From: Dysidea avara
Taxonomy: Eukaryota; Porifera; Demospongiae; Dictyoceratida; Dysideidae
Length of the DNA: 64,000 nt
Direction of reading: 5' to 3'
NCBI RefSeq assembly: GCF_963678975.1
Contig: NC_089274.1
Coordinates: forward strand, 1,042,001 to 1,106,000
Positions 46,366-59,735 of the stretch are shown here, piece by piece (the stretch's first letter is position 1; every line of letters starts with the position of its first letter). Below the pieces are notes generated by a model, which saw only the letters and a program-made list of their open reading frames with translations, was not told the DNA's origin and searched no databases. A program made the position numbers and the translations under genes.

Positions 46366-48224
46366 ATGGGCGGATCTAGGATTTCAGAAGGGGGCTAACG
46401 TAATGGTTGGTTAGCTAAGAAAAGTGACAATTGGTTAATACACTATAGCTATAGTGTGAGCATGTTCTATCTAGGGGGTCTGGGGGAATGCCCCCACAGA
46501 AAGATTTTGCAAATTTAGCCTATTCAGTATTAAAATTTGGAAATGATATTTTTGACTGAAAAATGATGCCACTTTGTTTAAGTGATTCACAATGCTTGTA
46601 AAGTATTGTGAGTCACCTAAGTGTAATAATGATGAAATGACACTATTATTCCAGAACAGTTGTAATACTAGCTGTCATATGAGGGTACAGCCAGTAACTA
46701 AAAATATATTCTTTACATAAAGAACAGGGAGGGGAAGGATATGAATATCAGCTATACATGATCCATACTTGGCATTAATTTGGTGCTTGAAATACCTTAA
46801 TTTAGCGGTACATTAAATTTAGCAATATTAGAGTTTTGGTTTTTGCTAATTGATCATGAATTAATAAAATTTATATGGTAAATTCATCAATATACAAAAT
46901 TGCTAAATTTAGTGTATTACTTGGCTTAAGGTATAGCTAGTGTGCTTTACAGCCTCATGGCTCAAACTATAACATCCAAACAGTAACAATGAAGAGAGGG
47001 CTTGAGAGAACAAGTATGCACTTACCATACAGTGTGTACTGAGAGTATACATACATAGAATTTCCTGCTTCCTCTGGAAGTTTTTGGAATATAGCTATCA
47101 CAAGATTGAATCTGGAAGCTATTTTTAACCAAATACTCTATTATACTGAAGTGGGTACAAGATGGATGAGTTCAGTTGCAAGCAATTTTAGAAAAACAGA
47201 ACTACACTTTTAAATGCTATTCGATTATAAGGCAATACATAATAGTGGATTTTCAAAGACAATACACAGGATTGGATCTTAAGGTCATTGTAGAGATTTA
47301 AAATGCACACAAAAATAACTTCAACTTTGTAGTATATATAGCCACAGACTGTTCTGTTGCTATTTCAATCTGACTTTTTACACTATGGCCCCATCACCAT
47401 AATTATTAATTTTTCACAACCAGAGTCCAAAGTAATTTACATATACAACTAGTTTTGGCCACAACTAACCCCTTATAATGTGACAGCGTAAATGCTGTGG
47501 TATCATTTGAGCTTATAAAGTTTAAGTTTCAAGGGGTTTGGGAGTGCAAACCCTGTATGACATTAAATTTTATTAGCTTCGATTGATGCTAGATGCAGCA
47601 TGGAACATTGGTATTGATAAAGCAAAAACAAACAGTTCTCAGATACTACAGCCTTGTTAACTGTATACATGCTATGAAATTTACTGTCAACCCAAGCATC
47701 AAGTTTGTAGCAACAACTGAAAATGTCGTATTTTCAGTTGTTGCTACAAACTTGATGCTTGGGCTGTCAAATGGTTTAATATTATAGTAGGGCCTACTAT
47801 AATATTAAACCATTTGACAGAAGTTGTTCTCAGAAAGTGATTAGTATATGGCAGGATGTTTGGAGCAATATTAGATAGCAGTGCACAGGTCAAGAAAATA
47901 CACTGGCAACTTCTTGAAAAAACATTATGATGGATGTTCTATTAGAGTAGTTGACTGTTCTATTAAAGCATTTCGATTTTTAGCAGCTTTTAGGTTAAGT
48001 CTCACACCAAAAGTATAATTTGAACCCCTCTTTGTAATTCTAAGTAAAGATTAGCCATTCTACCTTCTCTTTCCATCTTTTCATTGCCCATGCATATGTA
48101 TAAGATGCAATTGCATCTATACTGCAACTTCTAGAAACTTCCTAGCTTGCACATGGTAAAATTTTGGAGGGGGGGTGCTTCAGCAACCCAAGCACCCCCC
48201 CTCCCCCCCCCCTAAATCCGCCCT
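46366..48224. mobile_element. Possible 1.86-kb TIR element GGGCGGATCTAGG...
   Basis: Left end GGGCGGATCTAGGATTT and right end CCTAAATCCGCCC are inverted, with G-rich and C-rich subterminal runs. Flanking TTGATCAT / TTGATTTG are partly similar. No transposase seen. Encloses the double hairpin at 47691-47820. The two ends could also belong to separate elements. Confidence 0.4.
47691..47820. repeat. Two adjacent perfect hairpins
   Basis: Hairpin 1: arms 47691-47724 and 47730-47763, 34 bp, no mismatch, loop GTCGT. Hairpin 2 starts at the next base: arms 47764-47790 and 47794-47820, 27 bp, no mismatch, loop GGC. Hairpin 1 is flanked by the direct repeat CTGTCAA (47684-47690, 47764-47770), the second copy being the first bases of hairpin 2. 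Confidence 0.95.
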
Positions 48225-51200
48225 TGATTTGATGGATCAGCCCCTGAAATGCTCCACAAGAGGCTGTTAGCTAATTGAACTCAGGGCATGTGGAATTGAT
48301 GGAGCTATTCTAATGCTATGGATTGAATGCTTCCCTCACAAACAGAGAGAAAAGAGCTAGTGGTTGTCAGTGAATGACTTGGGGGTCTGACACTAACTGG
48401 AATCCAACACAAATCACTTGGAATCCCAAAATGGAATCTGGAATTTGGGCAGGAATTCGGAATCTGGAATCTCGATAAATGTTCTATAAGTCCAATTATT
48501 TCCGTATAATTATACCGTATATTATCTCGTGTGCTGTGTTGCAATCAGCTTAGTCTCGTGAGCACGGTGCACATGTCTTGAAATGTTTATACCGGGTACA
48601 TGTACAGGCCTCGTCAAAGATCTAATTAGCCTGGAATCAGCTGAATGCACATAAAGTACTAATGTATGTGTAGCTAGCTATGTAATTGGAAACTGGAATC
48701 TTGGGGATTTGGGAATCCAGAATCTTTGCAAAAAATGGTGAGATTCGGAATCTTACACGCGACTTTTGGGTGGTGTCGGACCCCTCAGAATGTTAAGTGC
48801 AGCCGAAACTTGTTATGATATACTATGTATAGTACACAGAAGGTGTTTTAGAAGCATAACAAGAATTTACAATGATATTGACTATGAATGTTGTATTTAA
48901 TAGTTATACCAGGGATTTGCCTGACATATATATGTCCAAGCCCAAGGGCTGCAGACTGGAGGGCGCGGGCATATATATTCCCAATGCAGTCCTCGGTCTT
49001 GGGCATATTATATCAGGCAAATCCCAGGTGGCCATGGTATATAATAGGTGAAGAGACAAACCTACATTCACCACATTGCTTTTATACAAAGGTATCTAAA
49101 TATCGATTGTGGGTTTAAATTTTGGGCTGTGGTATTCACAAAAAAGAAATGATTGTGGATTTTACTGGTTTTAGTGGTACCATTTCTCCCAGTTAACGAT
49201 GTCTAAAATAGTCTAAGGATGTGCTGAATAGTAGAGGTTACTGGCCTTGAGAATGTCTAAGCCATCTTGTAAATGTGCTGTATAGAAAACCATTCCCAAC
49301 ACTGCACAAACAATTATTTTAGTGGCTGAACTACGTGATAATGACTCATTCAATTATTTTTCAGAATGCTTGGCCAGCTATGCTAAACTCAAACCCACAG
49401 TGCAAAATTTTAAGCAGCTTAATATAAATTAGTTACATGTTTATGACTCCCTGTATTCACAGGCATTAGCCTTCTCACAGATCCCTAGTGGGATAGCATT
49501 CACAGATAAAACCATTGCTGGCGAGAAGTCAATGTTTAAGTACAGGTTGAATGCAGAGAAAATCTTACGTCCCGGTTGTTGTGGCTCCTTTGGCACGTGC
49601 CTAGACTGCATGTTGCGGGGGATCAAGTCACTACTGGGTCTGGGATTTTTTTCTGCATTCTTCCACATTTCAGTTACATGTTTATGACTCCCTGTATTCA
49701 CAGGCTTTAGCCTTCTCACAGGTCCCCAGTGGGATAGCATTCACAGATAAAGAATCAAAGGAAACTGATGCTTTGTAGTTGCCTCAGCATCAAAGGCATT
49801 GTGGTCAGGGCAATATATGAAATATAGCCCTGTGGTTTCCTTTGATCTGAGGTGTCAAAGTGGTATTATGGTTAATAAGATTTTCGATGTTTTTCCGGCA
49901 TGTAAAATCGCTTAATCTGGGAAAGTGCAATGACATTGATGAATCATTTGGTGTATCACTTGGTGTAGCCTGTATCTTACATCACTTGGTGTACAATTGG
50001 TGTGGTATTAATTATTTAGAAGGTCTATTTTGTGAATTATAACCTTGACAACTAAAGCCAGCACTCAATCATTACAATTAGACCATCATTTGTTATATAG
50101 AAATATTATCAGGGTCCATTTTCTGATCAAGAATGTTTATTACTGAATAAACTACACTGAAGAGTGAGCCTCATCCATCAAACACCTTCCATAGAATCCA
50201 TACCTACGGCAGAGACTTGGAACATCATACACTTATGAAAACCAGCTAAGGGTACGTGGTAAATCTTGTGATACGACTACCTGTGCATGATTGTTTATTT
50301 TTCATTTAAATAGCCTCTTGTCAGTCAATGTTTACATTATAGTTTACCATCAGATGATACAAGTAGTCCGTCATCCGTATAGCTAAGTTTTTCACCAACA
50401 ACAAGTAACAATATAATTATGCCATGTACTTAGTACACTCAGAGAGAAATTGATAACTGTTTGGGAACAACTTAAACTCAATCCCTTTAAATTTAGGTGT
50501 GGCCATGTATCTCTTCTATTTACTGAACACTTTATAAATAACATAGCTAACTAGGCTATTTTCTAACTAATTTTTGAATCAGGAACCGGCCTACAGGCTA
50601 CTTATAACTTACTAGCATTGGTACTGCCCAGCCTGCTCTATGTGCAGGGACCACATTATAATAACAACCAAGCATGAAACTTCAGTATCATTCATGCCCT
50701 ACAGCAAGCATGGTGATATCATTTTTAATACCATCATCTTGCAGAAAGGATTCAAACAAATCTTTGTCTACACCCTTGCACTAAACATGCTGTAAACAAG
50801 CTAGAAGCTTCATTTAAATGCTAGCTTATTGAGTGCTTTGCTTGGTGCCAAAACTGCTTTGATACATGCTGGCAGCAACTGGTGAGAAGAATGCGTGAAT
50901 TCAAATGGAATGCAGACAGACAGACGGACAGATGGCTTTTCAGCTTTATAATTGGTAGCTAATTCCTGTATTATCAGAAAGATGCATGCCATTAGTCATA
51001 TGTTATGAATCTATAAGCACTAAGATTGTGGTGTAACAGTGTAGGAAATAAAGAATTTACCGTATAGAGGGAAACTTTGGCGGGGGTAAACTTTGGCAAA
51101 TTTGTAGCAAATCGCCAAATTCACCAAAGTTTTCTCCTGCCAAAGTTTTCCTCTATACAGTATACCAGAAGAGGTCTGCAGAAACAGATTGATCTTACAT

Positions 51201-51460
51201 TCCTAAAAATACTTTTCTTGCTGTTAGCTACCTACAATATTCCGTTAAATACACTCTCTCTGCCGTAGTGTTGTTTTAGTCAGTTTACCAAACTTCTAGT
51301 TAGAAACAATATGATGCAAGTACTAGCTATATCGCATGGTCAGTTTTACTTATCAAAACCTTTGTTTTAAATATTACCAAACTTGGCATACTTTTAGTTG
51401 GTAAACTAAGTCTCAAAATGTCCATACTAAAAGGGTTTGTATTAGTTAACTAAAACAACA
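48225..51460. other. Intergenic repeat region
   Basis: No gene. Palindromic element at about 48910-49028 (GGGATTTGCCTGACATATAT mirrored). Two 78-bp direct repeats, 49433-49510 and 49672-49750, flank about 160 bp. A 107-bp inverted-repeat element lies at 51059-51165 (ACCGTATAGAGG / CCTCTATACAGTAT). A minus-strand open frame over the 49440-49740 repeat has no recognised motif. Confidence 0.5.
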
Positions 51461-54400
51461 CTACTCTTCCAGCCATGGTTTGATCTTGTGCTCTGGATGC
51501 TGTTTTACATAGCTATGTGGCTATCAGTCAAGTCTGGCCATGTAACTGAGCCTTACAGGAGTAACCAGTCCGGCTAAAACCATACCGATAATTTAGTGTT
51601 GCTGAAGACTGAGCTTCTGATGTCTAGCAATGCTAGTGGAATATCATTTGTGTGGTTTATCACGTCCAACAATGTCACATGGTCACTAATCCAATTACTT
51701 ATCAAGCACTTTGTTGGTACACAAATAAGGTATTGTTAATACACTGTATTTTTGAAATCATGTGATTAAGACAGGTGACATCATGAAGAGCTGATATAAT
51801 TGAGTCTATTGGCTAATTACAATGTTGAAATCATAATGCAATAAAAATATAAAAACAAATATAAAACCAAATGAGTAATAAAATCTACAAGATGCTATGA
51901 CTAGTGTGTCTTAAGTGTATTATGAGTTCTTGTCATTTCTAATACAAGATGATCACTCTTAGGTACCATCTAAACAACACCAGTAAAGGATAGTTTAAAC
52001 CACAAGTTAGATGATTACCTGTCTCAGTTCACCAATTGTGGTCCTGTCACTCACTTCTACATGTTGTGCAGTGTTCTTCGGAGAAGCAAGTTGAAGTGTG
52101 TGAGGGTTAGTCTCACTAGGTTCACTACATCCTGTAGTACAACATTATGAAGTGTCCCCAAGTTGTGTTCACTCACCATCTGGTTTGTGTTGTTCTCTGT
52201 CTGGAAGGTTTAGTGGTGGGGGGTGTTGACTATGGTCTAATGACACGCTACGTCTTAGTCCTTCAAGGCTCCTCCCATATCCTGAGTCTATCACGTTGTC
52301 AGTGACTGGGGTGGTTGTGTCACTGCTCCGCCGTCGTTGATGTGTCGGTGTTGTGGTGGCTTCAGTCACAATTGCATCTAGCTGTGAAGGTACTAGAGAC
52401 TGTAGTTGTTGATCCATTCTTGGAGAAGTTACTGGACTATGTGTCGGTGTTGTGGTGGCTTCAGTCACGATTGCATCTAACTGTGAAGGTACTAGAGACT
52501 GCAGTTGTTGATCCATTCTTGGAGAAGTTACTGGACTATGTGTCGGTGTTGTGGTGGCTTCAGTCACGATTACGTCTAACTGTGAAGGTACTAGAGACTG
52601 CAGTTGATCCACTCTTGGAGAAGTTACTGGACTATCTGTCTTAGGACCTGTAGAGTGAATAGTTGAAGGGGGGACATGAACATATGAATGTATTTAGCTT
52701 ACCATCACGGACATAATTGAGGGAGTTCACACGCTTGACCGTATTAGTAATCATATGACCTGTGATACCACACACAATTTACTAAGTGACAGAAGGAAGA
52801 GGTGTATACCTCACCTGCAGCATTCAACACATTGGTTGGCTCACTCTTTGATGAACCGATGTTACACAGTGATTTTCTCCTCTTGCCAGAAACTTGGTTT
52901 TGATCAGTATTCAGTGCTGTGGGCCTACTTTGAGTGGCACCAAAACTGCTGGCTCTGGTACGTCCCATGTCTCCTCTCAGATCAGCAAAGTCTGGTGAAT
53001 TAGTCGTTGGGTGTGTCACACTAGGCTGATAGTTGTACACATTCAGCTGGTTAGCCATGAAATTTCCTGCAAGACAGCATACAAGTGTTTATAAGGCCTC
53101 TGTTTGCTAGACTTGTCAACCCACACTTGATGAAATATGACATGTCCTTACCTGGCAATGATGAGGGCTGTGATCTTGGGTGGAAATTTGGTTCAGGCAT
53201 ATAACCATAAGCAAGCATGTTAGTCCTGCCACTAAATGAACTGTTGCAATCGTAATAAGAGTCACTGTCACTCTTCTCAGAGCCATGTGACAGTTGGTTA
53301 TGATAGGTCAAATCTCTTCCAGGAGAAGACATAGACAAAGATAAGAATCCATTAGTAAGGCTTTGATATGGCAAGCTGTTCTCATTGCTCAAGCAGCTCA
53401 ATGATTGTTCATCAGGATGAGATGGAGAACTGACATCTATACCAATGTCTTCATGTTGCTGCTGTTGCTGTGAAGTACTCTGCTCAACATCATCACCATC
53501 TCCTTCTACTAACTCATGTAATATACACTCTCCGTCTACAGAGTAATCTTTGGAATACAAGCCTCCAAAATATGTTTACATACCAAGCTCCATTTTCATC
53601 ATCCATTTCATGGTAAGCAAATCAGAGGCACTTGGTCGAGATGAGCTGTCTTTACGGAACACCATCTTCCACATGTCAACCAACTCTTCATACATCTCAC
53701 AATGTTGTTGGCAATAATTATATTTGTCCCAGTATTCATCAAAATCTACCAGGTCAGTGATTTGTTGATCTTCATAAAAACCAACCTGTAATGCCACATG
53801 GTCACATGTAGTGGACACTTCACTAAGATCATACCTTATACAATGCCATTTCATGAGACATCTGAATTCCAAATTTCCATGGTAATTCACCTGTTACCAT
53901 CTCCACAGCAACACACAACACAGACCAAATGTCTGCACTAAACATCGGTGGCAAGCCTCTATTCATCTATCATACAGCAAGTCATCAATAGCTTCATAAA
54001 ACTAAATACCATACCCACCTCTGGTGAAGCAAACACAGGAGTCCAGCCACCAGTAGATGGAGGAGTGGCAATATCCACTTTACATGCATTACCAAAATCA
54101 ATCAACTTCACCCTGTAGCCACCATTACACACCACAATGTTCTTGCCTGTGGACCAAAACGTTTATATATGTGTAAGTTGTGTATCACATCATTCAAGAC
54201 TTGTACCTTTAATGTCAAGATGGAGAATACCACAGCTCTGGTGGAGGTAGTTCACAGCGTACAACATTTGCTGCACATACAACATGATCAGAGCAATGTT
54301 GCCAGAGAAGTTTTCCTTATCCTCACTCTCACAGAAGAGATAGTTAATGTCACCACCTGCAGTGAAGGGATTGTACCATATAACCACTACATCCTGTAGG

Positions 54401-55934
54401 CACACCATTAGACCAATTAAATATTTATACAATGTCACCATTTCCTGTCAACAGGATGAGTAAAACCAAAAACATCTAACCTTTTAGAGACACAATAAAC
54501 ACGGAGATACAACACACATGACAGCACACACACGCACACATGACAGCACACACACGCACGCATGATCACGCACACATGTACACCACACTCACATGTTTCT
54601 TCTGCATATTCTAAGAAGATTTTGAAGGTATGATCTCCATCCCAATCCTCCACAGCACCAAAAAACCGAATCACATTGTCATGGTTAAGTTCTTGTAGGA
54701 TTCTTGATTCCCTGATCACATTCTGTCTGCAACTTTCATTACAATTATTGGGCTTTTTGACGATAAACTGAGTGTGCTTGATCTTGTCATTACTAAGCTT
54801 ACAATTAGCTGAGCCACCAGATCCAGCTGATCGCACAATATTATAGTCTCTGTCCTCCAAATAGTATCCATCTTCCCCGAGTGTCAGCACAGTCTACACA
54901 AATAAGGTGAACCATTAACTGGGGTAAGTTATGATAACAATTCACATGAAGGTGATCATCTATTTAGCACCCATACAAATCAAAAACAATTTTAGCAACT
55001 ACAATGAATTTCATTACACTCTCACCTGGTCTAGAGGAAACTCAGAAAACTGTCTCTGTAACACTACAGGTGGCTGAGCTGCAGTGACAGGATATTGTAC
55101 AGGGTCATTGTCTGGTATAATGTGCTGCTCCACTGTACAGGATGGCTGGTGCTGGACAATGTTGGCAGTCACATCTCTCTTCATGTGCTGCTCTTCAAAC
55201 GCAAGGATTTCTTCTGCTCTCTCAGTAACATACTGTTGTGGCCTGGCAAAAGTTCCATGGGAGTAAAACCTTCTGAAGTAGTCACCATCGTATGACATAG
55301 TACGGAGCAGTTGAGGTTGCATTGGCATTGCTGAATTACCGGCTGGTGCAGAATTGGCACTGTGTTCGTCACTTGTAGGTACAGCCAAATGGGAACAGTG
55401 ACTTGGGGCTGGCAGTGATTGAGGTGGTTGGAAATGGTTGAAGGGATACTGCTGCTGTTGTAAGCACTGTGGTGGTTGCTGTACATAACCAGGAGGGTAG
55501 TGTGGTTGATGCTGCGGTACATAACAAGGAGGACTGCCTGATATACTTCGCTGATAATGCATCTGCAAAAACCACAAATAAATATGGTCAAGCAAATGAT
55601 ATAAGGTATACTACAACAATATGCCTCACAGCTAGCTTGTATATTGCTCAACAGACTCATTGAAGGTCTGGTGGGCGGCACTGTAAAGCTAGCTGCGTAG
55701 CTAGGGTACACGTGCAAGCCATAGCCTTCTAACACATACAAACTATAGCTTTACCTGAGGAGTAGTTTCACAAATAGATCCTAAAGTTGGTTGTTCCACG
55801 CAGGACGATTTTCTTCCGCCGTTCTGCATGTTCGGAGTTGCTGGAGTAACTGCGACACTCGAGTAACCGGAATCGCCTCTACGCAACGATACTTTGCGCG
55901 GAGGAACAGTTGTACGCTCAGTCTCTGTACTCAT
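51461..55934 (-). CDS. Protein kinase with long Gln/Pro- and Ser-rich flanks
   Basis: Complete 990-codon model, 13 exons: 55934-55755, 55562-55026, 54893-54593, 54356-54207, 54146-54019, 53966-53835, 53785-53584, 53562-53152, 53066-52815, 52759-52703, 52647-52177, 52131-52019 and 51499-51461; all phases agree. Residues 61-239 are Gln/Pro-rich (YPPGYVQQPPQ). Kinase domain about 255-545: glycine loop SAGSGGSA, FIVKK lysine, ESRILQELNHDNVIRFFGA, catalytic HLDIKGKN, IDFGNA, FASPE, SADIWSVLCVAVEMVTGELPW, RPSASDLL, so key residues are present (HLD for HRD). The C-terminal 445 residues are low-complexity with three copies of a 33-residue unit in exon 11. Intron 6 is 49 bp. Family unassigned; a MAP3K-like Ser/Thr kinase is possible. 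Confidence 0.85.
52340..52647 (-). repeat. Three in-frame 99-bp repeats in kinase exon 11
   Basis: Each unit encodes SPVTSPRMDQQLQSLVPSQL plus DAIVTEATTTPTH (33 residues); the first lacks one Gln. DNA identity between units is very high, so the expansion is recent. The pseudogene at 38680-38852 has one unit. Confidence 0.9.
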
Positions 55935-56160
55935 GTGGAAGATGCAAACAACACAAACAACACAAACCAGTAACGATTCTATTATCTACAGTCACTAACC
56001 CGATAAACACACTATATTCAGGGAAAACCGGATGTTTGCATCATTGTATTAAAATATTTCTTTTGCTTTTCATAGTCACGTGATACATCAACAATTAAGC
56101 AAGAAAGAAGGCATCACGGAAATATCAACAAGTCACACTCGTAGAGGGAGAAAGTCTAAA
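55935..56160. promoter_or_regulatory. Bidirectional promoter kinase / MMADHC
   Basis: 226 bp between divergent start codons. TCACGTGA at 56076-56083 is a palindromic E-box. ETS-like ACCGGATGT lies at about 56028-56036. Confidence 0.65.
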
Positions 56161-57064
56161 ATGAACAAAGTGAGGGTTTCTTGTGGTTGAGATAGTGCTT
56201 TAATGTCGTTTTCTATATAATGCACATCATGTGAATGAATTTGTACTTCACACTAGGGTTGGGTTGTTCGCAATGTCTCATTTCTTCCTAGTCTGAGAAC
56301 ATTCCTTCAACGATTAAGAGCATCAACCACCCTCCCCACTGTGTTAAATGTGCCAAACGGGAGCTATGTTTCACATCAAACAACCGACATGTTAACACCA
56401 CCATCTAGTGAGATATGTTTGTCTATTGTAATGAAAATTCACATCAATGATTTTCATTGGAGTCTTGTAACTAAATGTTAAGAAATACACTATAATTATA
56501 AAATATACACATCAATCAACTATATAACTGCATGAAGGCTAAGTAGTAGTAGCCAATTGTTTCACGATACTAGGAAGTTTGTTATTCAACTATGTGCACA
56601 TAGTTATATAATTATACCTGTGCAATCGTACATGATCCCTGTGTTGTGTACGATATGATAATGATCTGTCATCCTACTACTATTAGTTGTGATTTCGGAC
56701 TGATAACTTTAACTTCAAGAGCTGTCACTTGTAGTTCTGCTGTCTGGTTCTGTGAAGGTTTTTATTTATTATTGCTGTACAACACCAAACAATGTTTCAG
56801 GATTTTTGTGTATAAACAAGGATGTTTTGTTATTTTAGAAATCACTGGGAGCATTTGTAAGAATTACAGCCAGTACACCTGTATAGGATTGGCTACAGTG
56901 TAATGAGGAAGTGTCCTTTTAGGCTAAGTTTTTGAAATAGTATAAGTGTTAAGGAAGCAATTGTTGATACATGCCATGGTCAGTATATCAGTGGCTGATG
57001 TTTTGTAGAAAATCTAACGATTTGTTTATAACAGTGTTAGTGACAAGTTGATGGAACATGGCAT

Positions 57065-57095
<31 letters not shown>

Positions 57096-59735
57096 ACACA
57101 CACACACACGTACACACAACACACACACAACACACACACACAACACACACACACACATACAGAGTAAATCGTTATTTGTATCATATTATATCCCATATGT
57201 GGGAGGATCAAAGTGCTGTGCTGGGTGATAACTAACTTATCATTCCAGGCTGTGAGTTGTCATTTAGCGCTTATGTGGGAGCAAACCTCAAACCTGTCAT
57301 GTTACGTGAGCAGGGAGAGAGGCAGTTGTTATATTGTTTCTGCTAGCTACTCGAGCTACTCCATGAATGAATTATTTAGAATCCATTGCTAATAATCAAC
57401 TTAATGATGATTTATAGGCTGTGATATAAAGTATCCCAGTACACTCAGGCAATATCTTAGTTATTGCCCTTGTACTGATTGAGTTCTTAAGGTCTTGTAT
57501 CGATTATTATTAAAATCCTTGATGAGATAAGAAAACTGGCGATATGGGCAGGGATAAGAAACTAATCATGAAGTTTATGTGGCTTTACATTATATTTTAT
57601 CCTTGGTGTTCAAGGTTCTCAATGTTATTAGTGTGAAAATAAAAAATGTTTGTAAGGAGGTATACTGGAGACATTAGTCCGTGGACAAACTATTTGTATA
57701 AACCAGTGTGACCTTTAGGGGGTACACATGTACATGCAATGACTTCAACTGATAAGTATTGTGTGCACAGCATATGGACATGTATCTAGATACTAATGTG
57801 GTGGTGTGTTGGTTCTCAGGTTATGGTAGTTTAGCAGAAGCCAGACAAGCTTTAGCTAACTTGGGTTTGTACAAGGAATTCCTCTTACCTGGAGGTGTTG
57901 GTGTTGACATTCAATCATTGATAAGACCAGAATGTGAGGTTGTTTGGGAGGTAAGGCCATGTGACTTGTGGTTATGATTGAAAGTGAATGATGCAAGCTA
58001 GTCAAAAACTTGATCTTGTGTGAAGTGTGTGTGTGTGTGGGTGAATGTTTTGTTTTAAGTAAATTACTTTGCTTATTTTATACCAACTTAGTTAAGAACT
58101 TTCATGGTCTTTTTGGCCCACTGCTTTATTGTTAGTGTGTGGGTTGTGAGAATTATTTTGCTGTTATGTGGTTTGTGTGTTTGTTAAATGTCGTGACCAT
58201 GTATCCTGTTCTGTCATGGTGTTTCCTCTCCCGATAGTCTTCGGTCGACGCACCACCTCAAATATTGGTTGAATGTCAAGCTCAGGAGTGCCCAGAATTC
58301 TTGCTTGCCGGGTTTCTGGAGCTGTTTGTGGGGCTTCCAGCGAATACACCAAATCTGACAATGTTGACATTAACAGAACACACTAGTCATGATATGATGG
58401 AGTGGTCAGTTGGGATGGCACAAGAAAGAGAAGAACTACTTCATCATGTTAGTCATTTGTGACTGGCCTGCTGAGTGAAAATCTGACTAGTTTGCACTTT
58501 ATTTTATTTATGACTTCTTTGCTGTCTAGAGGGAAAACTAACGGGCTGTTCAGCCTTATCTGGTGAATACTTTTGGAGATATAGCAATAGACAGCAAGAA
58601 GAGCAAAACAGTCAATTTGTACAATACCAATATGGGAATAAATTACAGGTGCTTGTTTAATCGATCACAAGTCAGTCATGGGCTATGGAATTGTGATTCG
58701 TGTTATTTTCTCCATGAACTGGGACATACAGTTTTTGGCCTATATCCATCCATACTTTTAAGCAAAAAAGGTTATTCATGGTGACAACAAAATTATGTTT
58801 TTACTGCAGTGTAAACACTAAACTAACGTACACATAATTCATGTTTACTTTGTGGTATAAAGATGAAACAAAGATATTCTTATTCTCCATGAAGAGGTGA
58901 ATTCAGTGGTATATGATATTTCACCGTTTACTGAAGAGATTAAATGTGCGTAAAATTTAATTACGCAAACTGTCAGATTTTTGCTCAGCAGATCACATTT
59001 GTATTACATCAGAGGAGGTTGGTCACATGTCATGACATATTGTGTAACCGAGCATGGTGTTTATCAGCTAGGGAAGTGTTGGGGGGTAACGAGATGTTTT
59101 ATGATATATGGGGTGTTTGATGACACTTGACCAACTTCCTCTGATCACAGATTGTGTGTGGTTTCATATTCATGTGTCACTTATAGTTTATTGAGTCTGC
59201 GAAGGTGATGTGTACCAAACTGATTGCTGCTGGCTACTGGGCAGACTTCATAGATCCATCTTCAGGCAGAGCGGTGTGTGACACAATCCAACACCTGTAG
59301 ATAAATTATCATTACAATATTGAAACCATCAATGGCTTCCTGAAATATGGACACCTTGGTAATCAGGACACCTGTCCATGGTCCCATTTATTAGTGTACA
59401 CACATTTAGACCCCTGAAATCAGGACACTCACTAATAAGGACACTTTAGTACGGTCCAGAATAGAAACAGTCTACTACTATTCTGTGCAACAGATCTATG
59501 ACCCATTCATATTACTAACATTCATTGTTGTCCCATTTAGTTCTACAGTCCTCATTCTAATGCAGTGTTGACGGAGACTGATGACAGATATCGATACTTT
59601 GGCTTTGAAGTGCTGGACCTCGGCTGCTGCAAGTGTATCAGTCACCACTTATGGGGTACAAGGACTTTTGTCGGTTCACTGTTCACTGATGCACCATCAA
59701 ACTGTGATGTTGTACAGGGCATGATGAACTTGTAA
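56161..59735 (+). CDS. MMADHC: Cobalamin trafficking protein MMADHC (cblD)
   Basis: Directs cobalamin to the mitochondrial and cytosolic enzymes that need it. 260 codons in six exons: 56161-56169, 56257-56407, 57820-57950, 58238-58447, 59187-59273 and 59541-59735. Exon 1 codes only MNK; exon 2 supplies an Arg/Ser-rich, acid-free leader ([14 protein letters not shown]) typical of mitochondrial import. The conserved part matches human [95 protein letters not shown]. The exon 2-3 join over a 1.4-kb intron is the weakest; a missed exon is possible. Exon 4 uses a GTTAGT donor. The stop overlaps an AATAAA. Confidence 0.9.
56408..57819. other. MMADHC intron 2
   Basis: 1.4 kb with a (CA)n tract at about 57065-57160. 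No further exon could be fitted in phase. Open frames here (56646-56903, 57759 onward before 57820) have no family match. Confidence 0.5.
59009..59144. mobile_element. Small MITE, TCAGAGGAGGTTGGTCA ends
   Basis: Ends ATCAGAGGAGGTTGGTCAC and GACCAACTTCCTCTGAT are inverted; 136 bp, in MMADHC intron 4 about 40 bp before exon 5. Fragments with the same end occur near 290 and 22930. Confidence 0.65.

Noticed and set aside
53786..53890. Extra intron at GTGAATTACC inside kinase exon 6
   Set aside because: Reading through gives VTGELPWKFGIQMSHEMALYK, normal kinase C-lobe sequence; splicing there breaks the frame.
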